Assembly (NCBI GenBank): GCA_018350325.1
Contig: JAEVLN010000022.1
Coordinates: forward strand, 1,302,179-1,366,178
Reading direction: 5' to 3'
Origin: Globodera rostochiensis
Lineage: Eukaryota > Nematoda > Chromadorea > Rhabditida > Heteroderidae
Length of the DNA: 64,000 nt
In this document: positions 57,326 through 64,000 of the stretch, piece by piece
Position numbering within the stretch: position 1 is the stretch's first letter
How the letters are laid out: each line of letters starts with the position of its first letter
Notes under the pieces: generated by a model
Told to the model about the DNA's origin: nothing
The model's database searches: none
The model's input: the letters and a program-made list of their open reading frames with translations, nothing else
Position numbers and translations under genes: made by a program

Positions 57326-57369
57326 TCATCAGTCAGACCGACATACATACACAACATTACGACTCAGAA

Positions 57370-58261
57370 TCAAAAAGCGTTCTGGGACCTTCCAATTTGG
57401 TAGTTGGATTTTGGTGGCTCATATTTGGTCTTGGCATTGTCCACGTTCGGATTGGTGTCGCAGAGCGATGGGCTTCCTTAAAAATTCAACGATGAAGAAA
57501 TACATATTTTAGCACTTTAAGACCAAAATCCTCTACCGTTTGTGGATTTGTCTGCGACAGGATGTTCGATGCCGTATTGAGAAGGACTGCCGAATCCGTC
57601 AACACTTCCACTGATCGGTAAATACAACGGCGCATTTTGTTGGTGCATGGAGTTTGATGGCACATATTTGGTCTTGGCATTGTCCACGTTCGGATTGGTG
57701 TCGCAGAGCAATGGGCTTTCTTAAATATTCAAAGATGAAGAAATCATTTTTGTCGAAAATTTTTCCACCTTTTGGGCGTTCGTCTGAGACAGGATCGGCG
57801 CGGTATTGACGAGGACTGCTGCCAGCACTTCCATTGATTTGGACATTTGGTGGCTCATATTGCGTTTTGGCATTGCCCAAGTCTGGCTGAATGGGTGAGT
57901 ATCCGCCGCCGCCGTCATTCGGAGTCTGGTGAATTGAGCCAATGCTATAAACTTCTGGGCTTGCTAGAGGATTCATGAAAAAGTTGCTGTTGCTGGACGA
58001 CGGAGGCACTGGAAAAATGCTATTGTGTTTAAAGTTTCAATTAAAAATATTTCACCCACCAATTTGCGCTTGCTGATGTTGAAGTAATGGAGGAGTGTTG
58101 CCTGTTGGCAGTGGCAAACCAATGCCGTGTTGCTCGGCAGCTTGCAGCTGCTGCCAAATGTCGGACTGATGAGGAAATCTGCCAATCGGCGTTAGCGTGA
58201 ACGTCACCGGCTTCGACGGAGACTGCTTCGCTTTGTTCGGTTTAGACTGGTTCAAACCCAT
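57370..58261 (-). CDS. Putative N-myristoylated protein with duplicated exon modules
   Basis: Four exons, all joined in phase 1. Exon 1 from 58261 begins MGLNQSKPNKAKQSPSKPVT, a Gly2/Ser6 pattern suited to N-myristoylation, then FPHQSDIWQQLQAAEQHGIG. Exon 2 is VPPSSSNSNFFMNPLASPEV, YSIGSIHQTPNDGGGGYSPI and NAKTQYEPPN. Exon 3 is SPLLCDTNPNVDNAKTKYVP with SQYGIEHPVADKSTNG. Exon 4 is SPSLCDTNPNVDNAKTKYEP and ends QIGRSQNAF at 57370. Exons 2, 3 and 4 share the NAKTxYxP core, and exons 3 and 4 start with the same SPxLCDTNPNVD after matching introns, so the gene grew by copying a frame-neutral exon-intron module. No family is recognised. Disordered, Pro/Gln/Asn-rich. Membrane association is inferred only from the N-terminus. 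Confidence 0.6.
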
Positions 58262-58916
58262 TGTAACGGTTGACCAAAGACGAACAGAAAATATGAATAA
58301 ATCACGCGCACTTCAATTTACAATGGATTGTTTGGCAGATGAATACAGAAATGTTACACCTTTTTTATAAACAACCATTTTATTACCGCTGAACCATGTT
58401 GCCAAGAGTGTCGTTACGAAAAAACGTACATAGGTAAATTCAAAATTATGTTGGCGGACTGTCACACATTTAATCAAAATTTTATAAAAAATTAATTTTT
58501 TTTCAAAAATCCTGGGCCGCATTCATTGACCTTGATACCGAAAAACGATTCCTTATTTTGTTTTCAAGAGATATGAGAAGGATCGTCCAAGGGAAAAAAA
58601 AGTTTTACAAAGCGAAGTGCGCGATGGTCAAAAGATACAAAAAAATTCAAATTCGTTATGCCATTTCGAGTTTTCCTGGTAGGGGGGATTCGACTCAAGT
58701 TTCATTAGAAGTTCAAATTTCGGATTAAAATGAAAAAGTGCAGAAAAACCCCTCTGAAACAGACGTGTAAAACACCGAAAAGTGCAAAAATAGGCACCCG
58801 GTCCTAACTTCATTTAAAAAAGACATTTTGTGCAATGTTTGATATTATATTGTCATATTGTTTGCCTCTTTTTGAGTTGATTTCTTTGTTGCTTTTGTCT
58901 GGAATGCTTGGAAGCG
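58262..58916. other. Divergent promoter-type gap, no gene seen
   Basis: AT-rich 650 bp between the divergent N-myristoyl-type gene and the LOTUS-Tudor gene. It may hold both promoters. No distinct motif recognised. Confidence 0.5.
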
Positions 58917-60406
58917 ATGGCCTTCGAAGAAGTGCTGCCGCTGCCGGATGATGAAGTTGAAGAGATTAGAGAACTGGTTAGTCTAATCTGTGCCACCACC
59001 ACCACTTGATGTGCAAAACAATTTTCAGATCTACGAAATTCTGAAGGAGTTCCCGGCCGGCATTACGTCCACTTTCCTCGAACAGAAATACACGGAAAGG
59101 TCCTTCTCGGTCGGGGGAAGGAAACGGACACAATTCAGAATTATTTTCATTTCCTACCCTTTCCATTTGTAAATTTCACTACAGATATGTGGACAAAGGT
59201 TTGGCCAACTCGTTACCCAAAAATTGGCTTTCTTTGATGAGAGCGACAGAAGAATTTGAGCTGAAGGATGTGTCGACATTTACAATGCTGGTCGGTTGGA
59301 GTTTAAAAATTAGGAAGAAAAAAATTCCATTAACACTTTTAGTATCTGGTGCAAACAAAATCTCCATCAATTCGGCCCGATGCTGTCCAATTGCAACTGC
59401 AATTATCGACAGAACGTTCGAACGGCGTGAAGACTTCGCACGACGAAGGTACTTTAACCAACGTGAAGAATGGTTGCGCAAAGTTGTCGTCCAGACTCCG
59501 TTACATCACCAAATGTCGTCCCATTCAACTCGGCCGAGTTCGAGCCGATCCCGCTCAGCAGTTTGCCACAGCCGACAGGGGACCCGTTGCTGATCAAACT
59601 GATTTCCGGCATTGACCCGGACGCCATTTACTTCAGACTCACCACATGGGTACGGCGCAGTACCGAAGACGAAACCGCCGAATTAATCACATTTTAGTTG
59701 CCTTACTGCGAGTATTTATATGCTGCCTTATCGCGTTTGCCGTCGGCAGAACAATTTGAGCCAAAAATTGGCGAGATTTTGGCTACAAAAGTCAATGAGA
59801 GATGGGAACGGGTCGAAATGGTCAGGCCGTCGTCCGCTGACTCGAATTATTGGGTTACTTTTTCAAACTTTTTTTCAGCAAAATTACACGAAATATTTTT
59901 TAAGGTTGTATGGGCCGTCGACGAAGGGTATTTCCACGCCGTGCATCGCAATCAGCTAAGGCCGCTCACAAAAGTTTGGCCATTCCCCGTAATTCTTTAT
60001 TAATGCGCAAACATTCAGGCAGTAACTGCATTCAACAAAATTTTTCTGGCGAAGTGTAAGGTAAAAACACAAGTTTATTAGTTTGATTTTTTTTGTAAAA
60101 CCCGGGCCCCATTTTCTCGGTCTTAATCAGACCGTAAATGTTAAGCTTGACATTGACCGGCCACGGCCAGTGCAAAATGGCAAAACAATGGAGCGCCATA
60201 ACATTTGGAGTCCAGCGGTTCAACACTTTGTCGGCAAGTCTTTGCTAAAGGCGGCAATGCGCAGTGACTGTCGGGTGGAGATTGTTCCGACCAACGACGG
60301 CTGGGAGTATTTGGAGGCCGAGCAAATTCCGACGTGCACGGCAAAATTGCTGATCGATGGGGCAGATTTTGCGAAACAAATGGAACTGATGGGATTTGTC
60401 GAATAG
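58917..60406 (+). CDS. LOTUS and Tudor domain protein (TDRD5/7- or LOTR-1-like)
   Basis: Starts MAFEEVLPLPDDEVEEIREL. The next two exons give IYEILKEFPAGITSTFLEQK YTERYVDKGLANSLPKNWLS LMRATEEFELKD, a LOTUS (OST-HTH) domain, which in germ-granule proteins binds the DEAD-box helicase Vasa or G4 RNA. The central part includes IDPDAIYFRLTTW, LPYCEYLYAALSRLPSAEQF, FEPKIGEILATKVNERWERV and, after a short intron, WAVDEGYFHAVHRNQLRPL, a Tudor domain that in this family can bind methylated arginine. The last exon, after gtcttaatcag, reads VNVKLDIDRPRPVQNGKTME and ends MELMGFVE at 60406. Exon joins between 59450 and 59520 are unclear, because the frame changes there without an obvious intron. A germline small-RNA or P-granule role is inferred from the domain pair. 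Confidence 0.75.
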
Positions 60407-60814
60407 AAAAAAGAATGGAGCGACTCGGAAATACAATTGTTTATAAGCATAAATAGATTTTAATATATAAAATGTAAATGATGAGAGAATAAACACGCTT
60501 TAAGTCACATTAAATTCGAATGTGTGCAACACGAAATCCGGTGACAGAACGGATGGCCTCTTGAATGAATTGCCTGTCACCTGAATTCAAGAGTTAAACA
60601 GCCGTACTATGATGGCGGGAGGGGGGGCGTGGGGGTTTAGGAAAATGGCCATTTTATAGTAACAACGCTTCAAAAAGCATTTTTCCATCCACTAAAGCTC
60701 CCTGGATATATCGTAATACCGCCTAGTCCGACGCATTCAAAAAAGTTTCTTTTTATCCCGTAAATGCCATTTTTGCAATCGACGAGTATTTTGGGGGAAA
60801 CTCAAACAAATTAC

Positions 60815-61096
60815 CTTTTGTTTTTGCAGCCTTTAGTTGGGCATAAAGTGAAGAAACATTCCGTTTGATCAACGCTTTCTCAATGGTTCTCATTGATGAT
60901 GCTGAAAATGTTAATTTTATATTCTGAATAAACTTTTTTTTTTTTGAAATTTGAACAAACCTTCGAGTAATAAATGTAGAACACATCGCGTTCTGTCGAC
61001 GGAGAGCACAAAAGGAAGTGCAGAAGTGATGAAGTGACATTCATTAGCCGAAATCCGCAGAACAACAGTCTTTGTGGCTCGATCATGCACTTTGAC
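60815..61096 (-). CDS. Two exons resembling the HUS1 checkpoint-clamp N-terminus (tentative, partial)
   Basis: Exon a (61096-60961, after a weak ccag acceptor) reads VKVHDRATKTVVLRISANEC HFITSAL and ends HLLLE. Exon b (60901-60815, after ttttcag) joins in phase as ASSMRTIEKALIKRNVSSLY AQLKAAKTK before a GT donor. HUS1, a subunit of the 9-1-1 DNA-damage clamp, has a comparable KTCTLRISPxxLxFI strand followed by IYLELxxENLxRALK and IKLTNK, which these exons resemble in order. No further exons are found before the LOTUS-Tudor gene. The 5' exon is missing where the inverted duplication begins (about 61108). This may be a gene cut by the rearrangement. Confidence 0.35.
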
Positions 61097-61107
61097 CTGG
61101 ATATTTT

Positions 61108-64000
61108 TTGGCACAAAATGTGCCAAAAATTCGGACCGGAAGAGCCAAGAAATTCCTTCAGCACATCCGTTTCATAGCGCGACAACGACGTGGACGGCGT
61201 GTACCCGTCCCGGACCCGGTCCCTCAACTCCAACTGAAATTTGTTTGAAATTAGGCCAATGTTCGGTCCGCGTCCGGGCGTGCCGGCATTTGGTCTGGAA
61301 CCAATGAGAATTTTCTATTCCATCCAAAGTGCGCGTTGGAAGTGCCGGGATGGCAATTTTTCTTGACCAAAATACCGCCGGCATTTCGACAGGCCGGCTA
61401 ATTGTACGGGCCCAAAAAATGCCGCCGGCATTTCGACAGGGCGGCTAATTGTACGGGCCCAAAAAATGCCGCCGGCATTTCGACAGGGTGGCCAAATCCG
61501 TCCCGAATTTGGCTGCCCAACTCTCTGATCCCCCCTCTCTAAAAGTGGTTCAACAACATCACCAACCTTGTACATGCCCACTGAATGGTGTTGAGTGTGT
61601 TGGGTAAGCTCAACCAATCGATGGAATGGGAAAAGCGAATTTTTTTTTTCAGCCCCCCCAAATTGTACGGCACCTGAAAGGGAAGCGAGTATCAGCGAGG
61701 AGATCAAAAAAGCGAATGGATAAGTGCCGACGAAGCGGCCGAAGATGCGGAACATTGTGCTCAGGGTGAACTGCTCCAAAAAGCTGAGGAATTTGGCGGT
61801 CTTTGGCCCTGCAAATGTTTTTTTGTTTGTTGTTGTTGTTGTGCTGTACTGCTTGGTCTTGATGTCGTCAATTTTGAGTGATTTTTGTTTAAGAATTTGC
61901 CAAATCGAATTACAAATTTCGATGGTGCGCGGAATCAAAACCCCAAACAAACAAACCCCTCTCGGAAGAATCGGCGCCAACACTGCGCGATTGTCTGGCA
62001 TTATTGCCCTCGTCGGAGCCGCCCATTTGCAGGGATTGGGGTGAACTGTTACCCGGCCGACACTGCTGCTGATGGTGTTGCTGTTGGTGCTGACCCGGCC
62101 GTGCATGGTGGTGGTGGTGGTGTTGCTGCTGCTGCTCCGCGTCCTCCTCCACCTCCACCACCAGTTTGTGCTGTTCCTCCTCCAAATTTGGCACAGACGC
62201 GACAAAGTCGTCGTCATATGGAGACGACGAGGAGGAGGAGGCGGCGGCGGCCAGGCTACTCGTGGTTCATCAACATGTTCATCATCCACCCCGCTCACTT
62301 CGCCCCTCCCAGCAATGTTCATATTTGATCAAATGGGACTGACTGATCACTGCCAAGTCCCAGAATGCTTTCTCTGATCGACTTTTTTTCTTTGGCTTAT
62401 ATTGGCGTTTTTTGTCGTTTTTTTGGAAGAATAAAAGCAATTTATGCAAAAATTGTTGTTTTATTATTAAGTTGATGGCCTCTTTAATCGAAGAAGGAGC
62501 AGCAAACGGGAAAAGTTCAGTCCTGTGATGAATAGGGAAAAGTAAAAAATGTACAAAAAAAAGCTGTGAGAAGATTTTTTTGTAAAAAATCGTATCGAAA
62601 AGCCATTTCCTTGGGGGGGGGGCCACGTGTCCCCGGGGGGGGGGACTCTTTTGCCCACCCTTTCGTTAACACAACGGTCGGCGCCCCGCTTTTCCTTCTA
62701 GCCAAATTTCACTTCGTTTTCAACAATTTGTGCCAACAGGCGGAAACCGGGGAAACGAATGCCCTTTTGAGTGCAAATTTTTCCACGGCACGGCACAGTG
62801 TCAAACAAAAATTGTTTATATTTTTACAAATTTAATTAGGAAATAATTTAAAAAAAAGGTGTCTGTCTGTAACAGTCAGTGCTATGGCACAAAGCGCAAA
62901 TTTGTGGACAAAAATTTCCAAAGGCTTTACGCCATAAATTGTTTTTTCGGAAGTTTTTGTCCAATTGTTTAACACTTTTGCTAAACAAAAATGTTTTGCT
63001 TTGTGTTAAATGCTTTCGAAATGGTACGCCCGCCTATTTTTGTTGTTTTGGTCTGGTGGTGTGTCATTTTGGTGCTGGTCCGTCCCGTAAATGTCGCACC
63101 ACCGGAGGCAAAACCCCCCCCCCCCCCCCCCCGGCGCCGCCGCCACCGAATTCCTTCCCCCTCCCCCCTCCCGCCTCCCCCCCCCCCCCCTCCCCAATTT
63201 GTCCCCGATTTTAAGGCCATGTGCACTTTGAGCTTTGGGGGGCGCCTTGTTGGTTGTGTTCAGTCAAAGTTGTTTTGGTACTGCCAACTTTGAAATTTGC
63301 GTAGGACAACGAACAACCGAGACTTGGTTTCCCCGACCTTGTCGGATTTCCCCCTTCCATTTGTTAGGGTTGTTAGTTGTTCGTCTCCAACCCCGACCTC
63401 GAGAGTTGTTCGGTTTCCGACCCGGTCGAAGTTCCCCCTTACCTTTGTTAGGGTTTTTCCCCGACCTCGCGGGTTGTTTGTCCCCATCCCCGAGGGGGTT
63501 GTTCGTCCCCATCCCCGAGGGGGTTGTTCGTCTCCATCCCCGACATGTGGCCCCGCCCTTACGTCCACCGGTCGCGGGACTTACGATCCATAGTCCCGAC
63601 GAAATTTTGAATTGTACTAAAACAACAAAATTTTGCAGGGACACGGGAGTGAGTGTCACTGGGTCGATTCCCTTCCTCGCAGGGGTGGGCGCACCCATTC
63701 ACTTATAAACTTTCACTCCGTCGCCAAATTGACAATGATAAGAAACAAAAATATGTGCAGTTAAACTGTTCAATCAATAAAATATGTTTTTTTTGGCAAA
63801 ATTACCTAATTAAGGATTTAGGGATGCCAGTACCGGACACTTTTCGGTCCACCAAAACATCCGGACTTAATTTGGCTGCAACTCGTTCAAGATCGGGTAG
63901 TTTTGAGGCCCCAAAATTTTCTCGACGCCGGCGGTGGCTCAGGCCAATCATTTGGTTTAAAATGTAAAGCCAACTGTTTAGCTCCTCCAGGGCGGGGGGA
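61108..64000 (-). repeat. Right arm of the inverted duplication
   Basis: Reverse complement of this segment matches 3975-7470. Homology begins sharply at about 61108 (TTTGGCACATTTTGTGCC against TTTGGCACATTTTGGGCC at 7450) and is still present at the last bases of the window (GCTCCTCCAGG against the sequence near 3993). The arm is shorter than its partner because the 24-bp minisatellite (about 63476-63545) and the 47-bp intron minisatellite (61380-61490) have far fewer units. Confidence 0.95.
61143..62322 (-). pseudogene. 5' fragment of the patched-related gene, frameshifted
   Basis: Carries PTR exon 1 (ATG at 62322: [20 protein letters not shown]), exon 2 ([20 protein letters not shown], about 61780-61680) and exon 3 ([20 protein letters not shown], 61240-61143). 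Against the intact copy, one base is missing after the codons for RVA (gtagcctggcc versus gtagccatggcc). This throws exon 1 out of frame before the acidic [10 protein letters not shown] segment. Nothing after exon 3 is present. It has the same donor position after exon 3, but the next possible exon on this strand is the unrelated HUS1-like one. It could produce only short aberrant or antisense-pairing transcripts. Confidence 0.88.

Overview
The window is eukaryotic. It looks like a nematode, most probably a plant-parasitic cyst nematode (Heteroderidae). The reasons are small introns, copies of the nematode telomeric hexamer TTAGGC, a patched-related (PTR) sterol-sensing gene, lustrin-type cysteine-rich secreted repeats, and two members of an expanded F-box-like family that I recall from Heterodera/Globodera proteomes. 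Species was not determined. All gene models are spliced by eye from GT/AG sites, reading-phase continuity and homology, so exon edges can be off by a few bases.

Layout. 1-2376: nine copies of a 264-bp satellite, abutting a 5'-truncated, frameshifted mariner transposase (2378-3231). 3975-7470: left arm of a large inverted duplication whose right arm (61108-64000) runs off the window end. The left arm carries the 5' exons of an intact-looking PTR gene (6118-13250, +). The right arm carries a frameshifted 5' fragment of the same gene, next to two exons that resemble the checkpoint clamp protein HUS1. 13.3-16.2 kb: telomere-motif minisatellite, a small palindromic element and flanking sequence. 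16249-21019 (-): p66/DCP-66 NuRD subunit. 21.4-30.9 kb: gene-poor, packed with G or C homopolymers, microsatellites and minisatellites, with only weak exon candidates. 31917-34807 (+): NDC80, tail-to-tail with SNAPC3 (35313-37297, -). 37.9-41.6 kb: a 3.7-kb lysine-codon-rich minisatellite array ending at a hairpin. 41991-44950 (+): a phospholipase-B-like GDSL membrane protein that appears to have lost catalytic residues.

46.2-60.4 kb is a compact accessory-like cluster. It holds an F-box-like exon, a KIAA1143/DUF4604 gene, a secreted lustrin-repeat protein, an SH2 domain joined to an F-box-family body, an F-box-family gene with an in-frame stop, and a membrane protein with sixteen near-identical 17-residue sequon repeats. 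It also holds a potentially N-myristoylated protein built from duplicated phase-1 exon modules plus its broken copy, and a LOTUS-Tudor germ-granule type gene.

The conserved genes (NDC80, SNAPC3, p66, LOTUS-Tudor, possible HUS1) have housekeeping or germline roles and are not an obvious pathway. The notable theme is repeat-driven gene change: minisatellites whose copy number differs between the two inverted arms, coding repeats, exon-module duplication and domain fusion.
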